DNA of 64,000 bases, from assembly GCF_003591655.1 (NCBI RefSeq), contig NZ_QVRA01000008.1, positions 1 through 64,000 of the forward strand. Direction: 5' to 3'. A program made the position numbers and the translations under genes. This stretch comes from Sphingobium terrigena. Lineage in GTDB: Bacteria; Pseudomonadota; Alphaproteobacteria; Sphingomonadales; Sphingomonadaceae. Shown here in pieces: positions 1 through 7,849 of this stretch. How positions within the stretch are numbered: the stretch's first letter is position 1; each line of letters opens with the position of its first letter. The notes beneath the pieces were generated by a model. That model ran no database searches and was not told the origin of the DNA. It was given only the letters and a program-made list of their open reading frames with translations.

Positions 1-65
1 GGCTTGCCCAGACAGTGCGGTTCCATCTTTGCCCACTGGGCGTCGGTCAATACAAAACGTTCCAT
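1..65 (-). CDS. IS5-family transposase, N-terminal fragment running off the left edge
   Basis: Read on the minus strand from the ATG at 65, the sequence encodes MERFVLTDAQWAKMEPHCLG, the usual opening of IS5-family (IS427-like) DDE transposases. Only about 21 codons lie inside the window, so whether the rest is intact cannot be judged. The insertion-sequence end should lie between the start codon and about position 125. I could not define its terminal repeat or target duplication. The element sits just upstream of the small membrane-protein gene at 129 and could influence its transcription. Confidence 0.75.
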   Translation of the reverse strand, partial: MERFVLTDAQWAKMEPHCLGK

Positions 66-128
66 CCGGAGTGTGAATCACATCTCACTCCAAATGGGAA
101 TCCTAAATCCCCACAAGCCTTAGGCTGG

Positions 129-350
129 ATGCTAAATATATTATCCGGCTTTATCGGCCTTGTCACCCTGGTCCTGATGATCCCAGCCTTCATTCCGTTG
201 CTGGGCGCACTGAACTGGCTGCTGGTGCCCATGGCGCTGTTCGGCGCGGTGATCGGCATGATCTCTTCGCGCAATGGCGGGCGCAATTTCTGCCTGATCG
301 TCGCGGCGTTCGGGGCGTTGCGGCTGTTCCTGGGCGGGGGGATTTTCTGA
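129..350 (+). CDS. small conserved membrane protein
   Basis: A 73-residue hydrophobic protein with about two to three membrane segments: one around residues 3-22, one around 24-43 after a short loop, and one near the C-terminus. The start at 129 is chosen because the protein opens directly with a membrane helix and is preceded by AGGCTGG. Longer versions would read into the end of the IS element. The stop codon overlaps the presumed CTG start of rarD as CTGA, so the two genes are probably co-translated. No function is recognised. Confidence 0.6.
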   Translation: MLNILSGFIGLVTLVLMIPAFIPLLGALNWLLVPMALFGAVIGMISSRNGGRNFCLIVAAFGALRLFLGGGIF

Positions 351-1249
351 GCCCGACGCATAATCATGCGCGCAATGGCCTGATCGCTGCGATTGTCGCC
401 TATACCGCCTGGGGGCTGCTCCCGCTCTTCTTTCGGCTGGTCCATCATGTCGATCCGATCGAGATCGTCACCCAGCGGGTCTTGTGGTCGCTGCTGCTGA
501 TCGTCACGCTGCTGGCGGCGCGACGGGGCTTGGCCCCGCTGATGACGGCGTTGCGCGAACGGCGGTTGATCGTGCCGCTGGCCGCTTCGGCGCTGATGAT
601 CGCGATCAACTGGCTGACCTATGTCTGGGCGGTCAATGAAGGGCATGTCATCGCTACGAGCCTTGGCTATTTCCTCAACCCGCTGGTCAATGTCGCGCTG
701 GGCGTGCTGGTGTTGAAGGAAAAGCTGCGGCGGCCGCAAATGCTGGCGATCGGCGTGGCGGCGGTAGGTGTTGCCATATTGGCGGCGGCGGCGCTGACGA
801 CGTTGTGGATCAGCCTGACGCTGGCGATCAGCTTTGCTTTCTATGGCCTGTTGCGCAAAATCACACCCGTCGCGCCGATGACGGGCCTGGGAGTCGAAAC
901 GCTGCTGCTGACGCCGCCAGCCATTGCTTACCTGATCTGGGAAGCGGGCCATGGCGGGGTGAGTTTCGGGCAGGATGCCGGGACGACGGCGCTGCTGGTG
1001 ATTTCCGGCGCGGTGACAACTGTGCCGCTGGTGCTGTTCGCCATGGCGGCGCAACGGCTGCCCATGGCGACGCTGGGCATATTGCAATATCTGGCCCCGA
1101 TGCTGCAATTTTTCTGCGGCGTCGTGCTGCTCGGTGAGACATTGAGCCAGGGCCAGATGCTGAGCTTTGGCCTCATTTGGATCGCCCTGATCCTGTTTGC
1201 GACCGATGGCGTGCGCATGGCCCGGCGGAACCGGGTGGCGACGGTTTAG
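347..1249 (+). CDS. rarD: RarD/EamA-family permease, apparent CTG start
   Basis: An inner-membrane DMT-superfamily transporter of about 300 residues, the usual RarD length, with about ten hydrophobic helices. The first helix (AYTAWGLLPLFFRLVHH) is encoded from about codon 17 and followed by a conserved QRVLWS. This frame holds no ATG, GTG or TTG between the in-frame stop at 104 and the TTG at 482, which would delete helix one. The only sensible initiator is CTG at 347, overlapping the previous stop (CTGA), with a purine-rich GGGCGGGGGGA just upstream. The substrate is unknown. RarD is named from chloramphenicol-sensitivity work, but its transport role is poorly defined. Confidence 0.8.
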   Translation: MSPTHNHARNGLIAAIVAYTAWGLLPLFFRLVHHVDPIEIVTQRVLWSLLLIVTLLAARRGLAPLMTALRERRLIVPLAASALMIAINWLTYVWAVNEGHVIATSLGYFLNPLVNVALGVLVLKEKLRRPQMLAIGVAAVGVAILAAAALTTLWISLTLAISFAFYGLLRKITPVAPMTGLGVETLLLTPPAIAYLIWEAGHGGVSFGQDAGTTALLVISGAVTTVPLVLFAMAAQRLPMATLGILQYLAPMLQFFCGVVLLGETLSQGQMLSFGLIWIALILFATDGVRMARRNRVATV

Positions 1250-1256
1250 TCAAACT

Positions 1257-1327
1257 CCGTTCGTTTCGAGCGTGTCGAGAAACGTTGGTGCAGTGTTTGC
1301 GTTTCTCGACACGCTCGAAACGAACGG
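1257..1327. repeat. perfect 28-bp inverted repeat between convergent genes
   Basis: Arms at 1257-1284 and 1300-1327 are exact reverse complements around a 15-base loop. The arms begin CCGTTCGTTTCGAGCG. A close relative with a single mismatch lies at 50818-50884, and a half copy near 25280. It sits between the 3-prime ends of rarD and pyrC and could act as a bidirectional terminator or be a dispersed REP-like element. Confidence 0.85.
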
Positions 1328-1338
1328 GCTTTGGTGTT

Positions 1339-2670
1339 TTACGCGAACTCGGTCGCCTCGAAGCGCACCGCTTCGCCGACAGCGTCATTGGCCAGCGCAT
1401 CTTCCCACATCACGCGATGGCCGCGGATGATGGTGCCGATCGCCTTGCCGGTCAGTTCCATCCCCTCGAACGGGGACCAGTTGCAGCGGGAGGCAAGCCA
1501 GTCGCTGCCCACGGTCCAGCGTTTTTTTAGGTCCACCACGGTGAAGTCGGCGTCATAGCCAAGCGCGATCCGCCCCTTGCCGACCAACCCGAATACGCGC
1601 TGCGGGCCGGACGAGGTCAGTTCGATGAAGCGGCGCAGCGTCAGCCGCCCCTCCGCCACATGGTTGAGCAGCAGCGGCACCAGCGTCTGGACGCCGGGCA
1701 TCCCGCTGGGGCTGGTGGGATAGGGCTTGGCCTTTTCCTCGATCGTGTGGGGGGCGTGATCGCTGCCCAGCACGTCAGGTACGCCCTGATTGAGCCAGTG
1801 CCACAGCCCGTCGCGGTGCGCGCCCGACCGGATCGGTGGGTTCATCTGCGCATAGGTGCCAAGGCGCGGATAGGCCTCCTCCCCCGCCAGCGTCAGATGC
1901 TGGGGCGTCACCTCGCAGGTCGCGATATCCTTGTTCTGGCCGATATAGGCGAGTTCGGCGGGCGTGGTGATGTGCAATATGTGGATGCGGCGGCGCGCGG
2001 CGCGGGCCAGGCCGATGATGCGTTTGGTGGCGATCATCGCGCTTTCATCGTCACGCCAGACCGGGTGCGACGACGGGTCGCCGGCCAGCGCATGGCCCTT
2101 GCGCGCGTTCATCCGCGTCTCATCCTCGGCATGGATGGCGACGCGGCGGGTGCCGCTGGCCAGCACGCGGGCGAGCGCATTGTCATCATCGACCAGCAGG
2201 CTGCCGGTCGACGCGCCCATGAAAATCTTGACCCCTGCGGTGCCGGGGATGCGTTCCAGATCGCGCAGATGCTCCGCGTTGTCCGCCGTCGCGCCGACAT
2301 AGAAGGCATGGTCGCACCACATGCGGTGGTGGGCGCGCTTGAGCTTGTCATGCACCCGCTCGGCCGTGTCGGTGTTGGGATTGGTGTTGGGCATTTCAAA
2401 CACGGCGGTGATGCCGCCCAGCACCGCGGCGCGGCTGCCCGATTCGAGATCTTCCTTATGCTCCAGCCCCGGCTCGCGAAAATGGACCTGGCTGTCGATG
2501 CAGCCGGGCAGCACGTCGAGGCCGGTGCAGTCGATGGTTTCGCCTGCGTCGCCAAGGCCCGTGCCGATCGCAACGATCCTGCCGCCGCGCACGCCGACAT
2601 CGGCCTGCTCCGCGCCGCCCGGCGTGTGGATGGTGCCGTTCTTCAGGATCAGGTCGAAAGTTTCGGACAT
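1339..2670 (-). CDS. pyrC: dihydroorotase (class I-like amidohydrolase)
   Basis: A 443-residue amidohydrolase matching the class I dihydroorotase family, which closes carbamoyl-aspartate to dihydroorotate in pyrimidine synthesis. Visible landmarks are VHFREPG near residue 62, the carbamylated-lysine region VKIFMGAS, HAEDE, HILHITT and GSDHAPH. The first ligand of the usual HxH pair is Gln here (DSQVHFREPG). From memory this substitution is common in alphaproteobacterial copies. The start at 2670 is preceded by GGAG six bases upstream. The longer frame would translate a dispersed repeat. pyrE lies elsewhere in the window. Confidence 0.85.
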   Translation of the reverse strand: MSETFDLILKNGTIHTPGGAEQADVGVRGGRIVAIGTGLGDAGETIDCTGLDVLPGCIDSQVHFREPGLEHKEDLESGSRAAVLGGITAVFEMPNTNPNTDTAERVHDKLKRAHHRMWCDHAFYVGATADNAEHLRDLERIPGTAGVKIFMGASTGSLLVDDDNALARVLASGTRRVAIHAEDETRMNARKGHALAGDPSSHPVWRDDESAMIATKRIIGLARAARRRIHILHITTPAELAYIGQNKDIATCEVTPQHLTLAGEEAYPRLGTYAQMNPPIRSGAHRDGLWHWLNQGVPDVLGSDHAPHTIEEKAKPYPTSPSGMPGVQTLVPLLLNHVAEGRLTLRRFIELTSSGPQRVFGLVGKGRIALGYDADFTVVDLKKRWTVGSDWLASRCNWSPFEGMELTGKAIGTIIRGHRVMWEDALANDAVGEAVRFEATEFA

Positions 2671-2690
2671 GGTGCGCTCCGTGAAAAACC

Positions 2691-2784
2691 GTTCGCCCTG
2701 AGCGAAGTCGAAGGGCCATGCCGAACGCAGTGAGGCCTTCACGATGTTCAGGCAAGGGCTTCGACTTCGCTCAGCCCGAACGGG
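2691..2784. repeat. dispersed repeat pair (CTGAGCGAAGTCGAAG type)
   Basis: The copy at 2691-2716 and an inverted copy at 2753-2784 share the core CTGAGCGAAGTCGAAG or its complement. They occupy the short divergent region between pyrC and ygfZ. The same repeat type recurs at 5185-5280. Confidence 0.75.
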
Positions 2785-2819
2785 TTGGTAATTGGGTGCA
2801 TCTGTCCTACCTAAAGCCG

Positions 2820-3560
2820 ATGACCGGCACCACCCTCACCGACCGCGCGATCCTCAGAATTTCAGGCGAGGAGGCGCGGCCCTTTCTGCAAGGCCTGCTG
2901 ACGCGCGATGTTTTGACGCTGGCACCCGGTGCGCCGCGCTGGACCGCGCTGCTGACCGCACAGGGGAAAGCGCTGTTCGACATGATCCTTTGGGCCGATG
3001 GCGACGACGTGCTGATCGACTGTGAGGCGGCGCAAGCCGATGCGCTGGCGAAGCGGCTGACGCTGTATCGGTTGCGGCGGAAGGTCGTGATTGCGCGCGA
3101 TGAGTCGCTGGCGGTGCATTGGGCGCTGGAGGCGGCGGACAGGCCGCACGATCCGCGCCTGCCCGCTCTGGGGCATCGCTGGATTGCTGCGCCGGGGGAT
3201 GGCGACGCGGCAGCGACGTTTCGCGCGCATCGGCTGGCGCTTGGCGTATTCGAGGGGGCAGGCGAGTTGGGGCAGGACCAGACGCTGTGGCTGGAAACCA
3301 ATGCCGGGGAATTGAACGGGGTCGATTATGACAAGGGCTGCTATGTCGGGCAGGAAAATACCGCGCGGATGCATTATCGCGCCAAGGTGAACCGGCGGCT
3401 GGTCGCGGTGCCGCTCCGCCAAGCCGACGAGAAAAGGCAGCGGGCGGCATTGCCGGACATGGGATTGTCGATCGAGCTGCGGCGGGTGGAAACGCTCGAT
3501 CCCGCTACCCTGCCCGACTGGCTGGCGGCGGCGGTTGCGGCGCAGGCCGCGGCGGAATGA
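2820..3560 (+). CDS. ygfZ: folate-binding YgfZ/CAF17-like protein
   Basis: A 246-residue cytosolic protein related to aminomethyltransferase GcvT, required in other bacteria for maintenance of certain iron-sulfur enzymes. The family signature KGCYVGQE is present at about residues 178-185 (DYDKGCYVGQENTARM). The start at 2820 (MTGTTLTDRAIL) is chosen because the upstream frame translates a dispersed repeat. Its stop overlaps the start of the next gene (ATGA), indicating co-translation with the glutaminyl cyclase gene. Confidence 0.85.
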   Translation: MTGTTLTDRAILRISGEEARPFLQGLLTRDVLTLAPGAPRWTALLTAQGKALFDMILWADGDDVLIDCEAAQADALAKRLTLYRLRRKVVIARDESLAVHWALEAADRPHDPRLPALGHRWIAAPGDGDAAATFRAHRLALGVFEGAGELGQDQTLWLETNAGELNGVDYDKGCYVGQENTARMHYRAKVNRRLVAVPLRQADEKRQRAALPDMGLSIELRRVETLDPATLPDWLAAAVAAQAAAE

Positions 3561-4303
3561 AGCGGCTGCTGCTCACGCTATTGGGCGCGCTGGCCTTCGC
3601 CACCCCGGCATTCGCCGACACCCCTTGGACGCTGCTCAAAACCTACCCGCATGATCCCGCCGCCTTTACCGAGGGGCTCTTTTTCCATGACGGCGCGCTG
3701 TATGAAAGCACCGGACTGGAGGGGCAGTCGGACATTCGCAAGGTGCGGCTGAAGGATGGCAAGGTGATCCAGCGGCGCGTGCTGGAGCCGCGCTATTTTG
3801 GCGAGGGGATCGTCAATTGGGGTGACCGGCTGATCAGTCTGACCTGGCGCCATGGGCAGGGTTTCGTCTGGAAGCTGGCCGATTTCGCGCCGGTCGGGGA
3901 TTTTCGCTATGCGGGCGAAGGCTGGGGGCTGACGCAGGACGGGCGACATATCATCCAGAGCGATGGCAGCGCGCAGTTGCGCTTCCTTGATCCTGAAAGC
4001 CTCGCCGAGCAACGCCGCATCACCGTGACGTGGAACGGGCGCGCGGTCGAGCGGCTCAACGAACTGGAATGGGTGCGCGGCGAAATCTGGGCCAATATCT
4101 GGTATGAGACGAAGATCGCACGGATCGATCCCGCGACCGGCGCAGTGATCGACTGGATCGATGTTGCGCGGCTGATGAAGGCCGCCGGGGTGCGCGATAG
4201 CGAGGCGGTGGCGAACGGCATTGCCTATGACGCGGCGAAGGACCGGGTCTTTATCACGGGCAAATATTGGCCGAAGCTGTTTGAGATACGGGTGGGGAAG
4301 TAG
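3557..4303 (+). CDS. glutaminyl-peptide cyclotransferase, plant-type, secreted
   Basis: A 248-residue protein with a clear signal peptide (MKRLLLTLLGALAFATPAFA) and a beta-propeller-type body matching the glutamine cyclotransferase family (PF05096). Landmarks are FTEGLFF near residue 40, GEGWGLTQDG, and NELEWVRGEIWANIW near 175. The family converts N-terminal glutamine to pyroglutamate. This copy is presumably periplasmic. It overlaps ygfZ by four bases. There is no obvious functional link to iron-sulfur maintenance. Confidence 0.85.
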   Translation: MKRLLLTLLGALAFATPAFADTPWTLLKTYPHDPAAFTEGLFFHDGALYESTGLEGQSDIRKVRLKDGKVIQRRVLEPRYFGEGIVNWGDRLISLTWRHGQGFVWKLADFAPVGDFRYAGEGWGLTQDGRHIIQSDGSAQLRFLDPESLAEQRRITVTWNGRAVERLNELEWVRGEIWANIWYETKIARIDPATGAVIDWIDVARLMKAAGVRDSEAVANGIAYDAAKDRVFITGKYWPKLFEIRVGK

Positions 4304-4305
4304 GC

Positions 4306-5175
4306 TTACCGCTTCCAGCGCGCCCAGATGGCGGTGGGGAGCAACAGCCCGCGCGCTTCTTCCCGCACCGCCAGTTCGCCCACTTCAACCTCGCCGGGCA
4401 GGTCGGCAAAGGCCTGTCGCAGCAGTTCTCCGATAGCGAGGGCCGACATGCGCACGGCGTAGACGGTCAGGAACAGAAAACGGCTGTCGGCGTCGAGCAA
4501 CTGGCGGCAATTGGCGATGAGCGCGGGGAGATCTTCCTCCAGCCGCCAGACTTCGCCGTCGGGACCGCGGCCATATTTGGGCGGATCGAGCAATATGCCG
4601 TCATAGCGGCGGTTGCGCCGGACTTCGCGAGCGACGAATTTCGCCGCATCCTCGACGATCCAGCGCACGGGCCGGTCCGCCATGCCCGACAGGTCAGCGT
4701 TCGCACGGGCCTGCGCGACCGACTTTTTCGAGGCATCGACATGGACCATGCGCGCACCGCTGGCCGACATGGCGAGCGTGCCGACCCCGGTATAGCCAAA
4801 CAGGTTCATGACTTCGGCGTCGGCTTTGTCGGCGGTGCGTTCGCGCATCCAGTCCCACACCGGGGCCATGTCCGGGAAGAAGCCCAGATGACGGAAGGGG
4901 GTGCAGCTCGACTGGAAGGTCACGTCCTTCCATGTGAGCGGCCAGCCCTCGGCAGGCACCGGCTTTTCATAGAACCAGCGGCCCCCGCCCTCCTCATCCG
5001 AGCCGGGGACGAATTCGCCGTCCGCTTTCCAGCTTTCGGTCGCGGGCGCCCACATCGCCTGCGGTTCGGGGCGGATGAAGCGGAAGCGGCCATAGCGCTC
5101 CAGCTTGCGACCATGGCCCGAATCGATCAGGCCATAATCGGCCCAGGGTTCGCCGATGAGGGTTTGAAGGATCAT
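4306..5175 (-). CDS. class I SAM-dependent methyltransferase (RlmI/RlmK-like)
   Basis: A 289-residue Rossmann-fold methyltransferase. The SAM-binding motif NLFGYTGVGTL is near residue 124 and the catalytic motif LDPPKYGRG near 196. The closest families are 23S rRNA cytosine/guanine methyltransferases of the RlmI/RlmK type, but the N-terminal PUA domain of RlmI is absent. The exact target base cannot be assigned. It ends two bases after the convergent glutaminyl-cyclase gene, with no room for a separate terminator. Confidence 0.75.
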   Translation of the reverse strand: MILQTLIGEPWADYGLIDSGHGRKLERYGRFRFIRPEPQAMWAPATESWKADGEFVPGSDEEGGGRWFYEKPVPAEGWPLTWKDVTFQSSCTPFRHLGFFPDMAPVWDWMRERTADKADAEVMNLFGYTGVGTLAMSASGARMVHVDASKKSVAQARANADLSGMADRPVRWIVEDAAKFVAREVRRNRRYDGILLDPPKYGRGPDGEVWRLEEDLPALIANCRQLLDADSRFLFLTVYAVRMSALAIGELLRQAFADLPGEVEVGELAVREEARGLLLPTAIWARWKR

Positions 5176-5184
5176 AGCAACTCT

Positions 5185-5280
5185 CCGTTCGGGCTGAGCG
5201 AAGTCGAAGCCCCCGCCTGAGCGACAGCGAAGGCCTCACTACGTTCGGCCGAGCCCTTCGACAGGCTCAGGGCGAACGGG
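5185..5280. repeat. dispersed repeat pair
   Basis: Contains GGGCTGAGCGAAGTCGAAG at about 5190-5209 and an inverted CCTTCGACAGGCTCAGGGCG at about 5254-5273, with a degenerate segment between. It is the same family as 2691-2784. It separates the methyltransferase start from the thrC stop. Confidence 0.7.
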
Positions 5281-5286
5281 AAATAT

Positions 5287-6687
5287 TTAAGCGCGCGGCG
5301 TCGCGCGTTCGGCGACATAGGCGGTCACTGCCTCGAACGTGCCGGGCAGCTTCACATAGCTTTCCTCGCGCGCGAACAGGTCGCCCACACGCGCGGGGAG
5401 CGGCGGGCGGGTGCCAGTGGCGCGCTCGACCGCGTCGCGGAACTTGGCGGCGTGGGCGGTGGCCAGCGTGACGACCGGGATCGACGGGTCGAGATCGGTC
5501 GCCTGCGCCGCGGCCAGGCCGATGGCGCTGTGCGGGTCGATGATCTGGCCCGCCGCATCATAGGCCCAGCGCATCGCCATTGTCATGCCGTCGGCATCGA
5601 TCCGGGCGGAGGTGAACAGCCCTGCCGCGCCCTCGCGCTGCGCATTGGTCAGGCGCATCGCGCGGGTCGCTTCAAAGCCGCCCATCTGCGCGGCCAGCGC
5701 CAGCCCATCACGCCCGCCCGCGTCGAACAGCAGCCGTTCGAAATTGGAGCTGACCTGGATGTCCATGCTGGGGGTCGCAGTCGGCACGACCTGACCCTGG
5801 CTATAATCGCCCTGCGACAGCGCGCGGTGGAGGATGTCGTTGACGTTGGTGGCGACGATCAGTTTCGCGACCGGCAGGCCCATTTTCGCCGCGACATAGC
5901 CAGCGAACACATCGCCGAAATTGCCGGTGGGTACGGAAAAAGCGACCGGACGTTCGGGCGCGCCCAGGCGCACGGCGGCGTAGAAATAATAGACGACCTG
6001 CGCCATCAACCGCGCCCAGTTGATCGAGTTGACGGCGGACAGGTTGAAGCGACGCTTGAAATCGGCGTCGTTGAACATCCGTTTCACCATCGCCTGCGCA
6101 TCATCGAAGCTGCCCTCGATCGCGATATTATGGACGTTGGGCGCGCGCACCGTGGTCATCTGCCGCCGCTGCACGTCGGACACGCGGCCTTCGGGATGGA
6201 GCATGAAAATGTCGATCTTCTCACGCCCCGCCACCGCGTCGATCGCCGCAGAGCCGGTGTCGCCCGACGTCGCGCCAACGATAGTCAGGTGATCGTCGCG
6301 CCGCGACAGGAAGCGCTCGAACAACTGGCCGAGCAATTGAAGCGCGACATCCTTGAACGCCAGCGTAGGCCCATGGAAAAGTTCGAGCAGCCAGTTGCGA
6401 TGGTCAAGCTGGACCAAAGGCACGACCGCCTGATGGCTGAAACGGCCATAGGCGGCCTGGCACAATTCGCGCAGTTCAGCCTCATCGAGCGATCCGGCGA
6501 CGAACGGGGCCATGACCCGGACGGCGGTTTCGACATAGGAGAGGCCGGACAGGGCGCGAATGTCGTCGGGCGAGAAGGACGGCCAGCTTTCCGGCACATA
6601 TAGCCCGCCATCGGACGCGAGGCCCGCCAGCGTGACATCCTCAAAACCGAGCGCCGGTGCGCTACCCCTGGTGCTGACATATTGCAT
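5287..6687 (-). CDS. thrC: threonine synthase
   Basis: A 466-residue PLP enzyme converting O-phosphohomoserine to threonine. The PLP lysine lies in LAFKDVALQ near residue 110 and the phosphate-binding loop in GATSGDTGSAA near 140. It opens with MQYVSTRG, typical of the longer bacterial/fungal-type ThrC. The start at 6687 is 45 bases downstream of SURF1 in the same direction, so it is the last gene of the oxidase biogenesis transcript or has its own weak promoter. Confidence 0.95.
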   Translation of the reverse strand: MQYVSTRGSAPALGFEDVTLAGLASDGGLYVPESWPSFSPDDIRALSGLSYVETAVRVMAPFVAGSLDEAELRELCQAAYGRFSHQAVVPLVQLDHRNWLLELFHGPTLAFKDVALQLLGQLFERFLSRRDDHLTIVGATSGDTGSAAIDAVAGREKIDIFMLHPEGRVSDVQRRQMTTVRAPNVHNIAIEGSFDDAQAMVKRMFNDADFKRRFNLSAVNSINWARLMAQVVYYFYAAVRLGAPERPVAFSVPTGNFGDVFAGYVAAKMGLPVAKLIVATNVNDILHRALSQGDYSQGQVVPTATPSMDIQVSSNFERLLFDAGGRDGLALAAQMGGFEATRAMRLTNAQREGAAGLFTSARIDADGMTMAMRWAYDAAGQIIDPHSAIGLAAAQATDLDPSIPVVTLATAHAAKFRDAVERATGTRPPLPARVGDLFAREESYVKLPGTFEAVTAYVAERATPRA

Positions 6688-6731
6688 GATGGGGAAGCGC
6701 GGTAGCGATGCGCGCGCTTGTGGGCAAGCTT

Positions 6732-7367
6732 TTAGGGCGATTTGGGCGCGTTGCGGCGGCGCAAGGCGAGAATATAGATGATCGCGGCAACAATCGCGAA
6801 GAAGAACCACTGCACCGCATAGGCGAGATGATTGTTGGGGACGTCGGCGGCGCTGGGCGGGGCTGAGGGTTTGAGGCCCGCAGGTGCCGTCCGCGCGATC
6901 AGCATCGGGCGGAGCGGCATCGCCTTGCCGCCGATGCGGGTCAGCAGCGCGCGATGGTCGGGTTCCTCGCTGATCCAGCCTGCGACCTGCCCGCCGGTCC
7001 AGGCGATCTTGGCGTCTGGGCGTTCCGTGACGCCGAGGGCGATAAGCGCGCCTGGCCCCTCCGCCCCGGTGGCGCATTGGGCGATGTGGCGATAGCCGGT
7101 CGAACCATCGGCGGCGCGCCCTGCCTCGACCTGCCAGCCGACAACGCGCAGGCATTGAACCGACGAGGGACGGAAGAGTATTTCGGGCGACACCGGCGGC
7201 AATTGGGGGAAGGCGACCGGGGGGCGGGCCGGGTTGCTGGCGGCGAGTTGCAGCGCCTGCGCCTTTTCTGCGCGGCGCTGGAACTGCCAGATGCCAAGGC
7301 CGATCATGACCAGCACGGCGGCCACGACGATGATGGTCGGGATGACGGGGATGCGCGGCTTGCTCAT
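6732..7367 (-). CDS. SURF1-family oxidase assembly protein
   Basis: A 211-residue membrane protein with one helix near the N-terminus (residues 8-27) and one near the C-terminus (about 182-202). This is the classic SURF1 topology, with a periplasmic loop between. SURF1 helps insert haem a into subunit I of aa3 oxidases. The IWQFQRR segment after helix one and the NHLAYAVQWF segment before helix two are family hallmarks. Its ATG overlaps the DUF983 stop (ATGA), placing it firmly in the cta operon. Confidence 0.9.
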   Translation of the reverse strand: MSKPRIPVIPTIIVVAAVLVMIGLGIWQFQRRAEKAQALQLAASNPARPPVAFPQLPPVSPEILFRPSSVQCLRVVGWQVEAGRAADGSTGYRHIAQCATGAEGPGALIALGVTERPDAKIAWTGGQVAGWISEEPDHRALLTRIGGKAMPLRPMLIARTAPAGLKPSAPPSAADVPNNHLAYAVQWFFFAIVAAIIYILALRRRNAPKSP

Positions 7368-7762
7368 GCGTCGGGGCCTTTGGCAACGATGCGGCCTTCG
7401 CGCGCGCGGTTGCGATATTCCAGCGTCAGCAGCGCTCCCTTGGCAACCCGCAGGCTGGCGACCACGGCGATCGTGGTGAGCGGGGTCCAGAGCAGGATGT
7501 GCACCCAGAGCGGCGGGTGGAGATTGAGCTCCAGCGCCAGCGCCAGCACCACCATCAACGTACCCACAATCAGCGTCAGGAAGGCAGCGGGGCCGTCGCC
7601 GACATTGAACTGGACATAGTCGAGACCGCAGGCGCGACAGCTGGGTGCGAATCGGACCGGGCCGTCGAACAGGGTCGCCGCGCCGCATTTGGGGCAGGCA
7701 CCACGCGCGGCATCGACCAGAAGCGGTGCGGCAGGGCGGACGGGTTCAACGGGGGTTATCAT
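7364..7762 (-). CDS. DUF983 family membrane protein
   Basis: A 132-residue protein with two CxxC pairs (ACPKCG and CRACG) forming a likely zinc ribbon at residues 20-48, then two membrane helices. DUF983 genes are regularly found in alphaproteobacterial cox operons, but their role is not established. The start at 7762 (MITPVEPVRP) is preferred over a longer frame reaching towards the terminator behind ctaE. It overlaps SURF1 by four bases. Confidence 0.85.
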   Translation of the reverse strand: MITPVEPVRPAAPLLVDAARGACPKCGAATLFDGPVRFAPSCRACGLDYVQFNVGDGPAAFLTLIVGTLMVVLALALELNLHPPLWVHILLWTPLTTIAVVASLRVAKGALLTLEYRNRAREGRIVAKGPDA

Positions 7763-7784
7763 GGGGCTGGCATAGCGGGCGGCG

Positions 7785-7821
7785 GCCCAAAAGAAAACGG
7801 CCGGGGACAAGCCCGGCCGTT
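7785..7821 (-). terminator. rho-independent terminator after ctaE
   Basis: On the minus strand a perfect 10-bp stem (7796-7805 with 7812-7821, AACGGCCGGG arms, 6-base loop) is followed by TTTCTTTT. It lies between ctaE and DUF983, so it probably attenuates transcription into DUF983, SURF1 and thrC rather than isolating them. Confidence 0.8.
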
Positions 7822-7849
7822 ATTCATAGTGTCAGCGATCGCCGGGCGA

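Noticed and set aside
5287..7386. Apparent fusion of SURF1-region sequence with threonine synthase in one long frame
   Set aside because: The extension upstream of 6687 is an out-of-frame reading of SURF1. ThrC begins at the usual MQYVSTRG.
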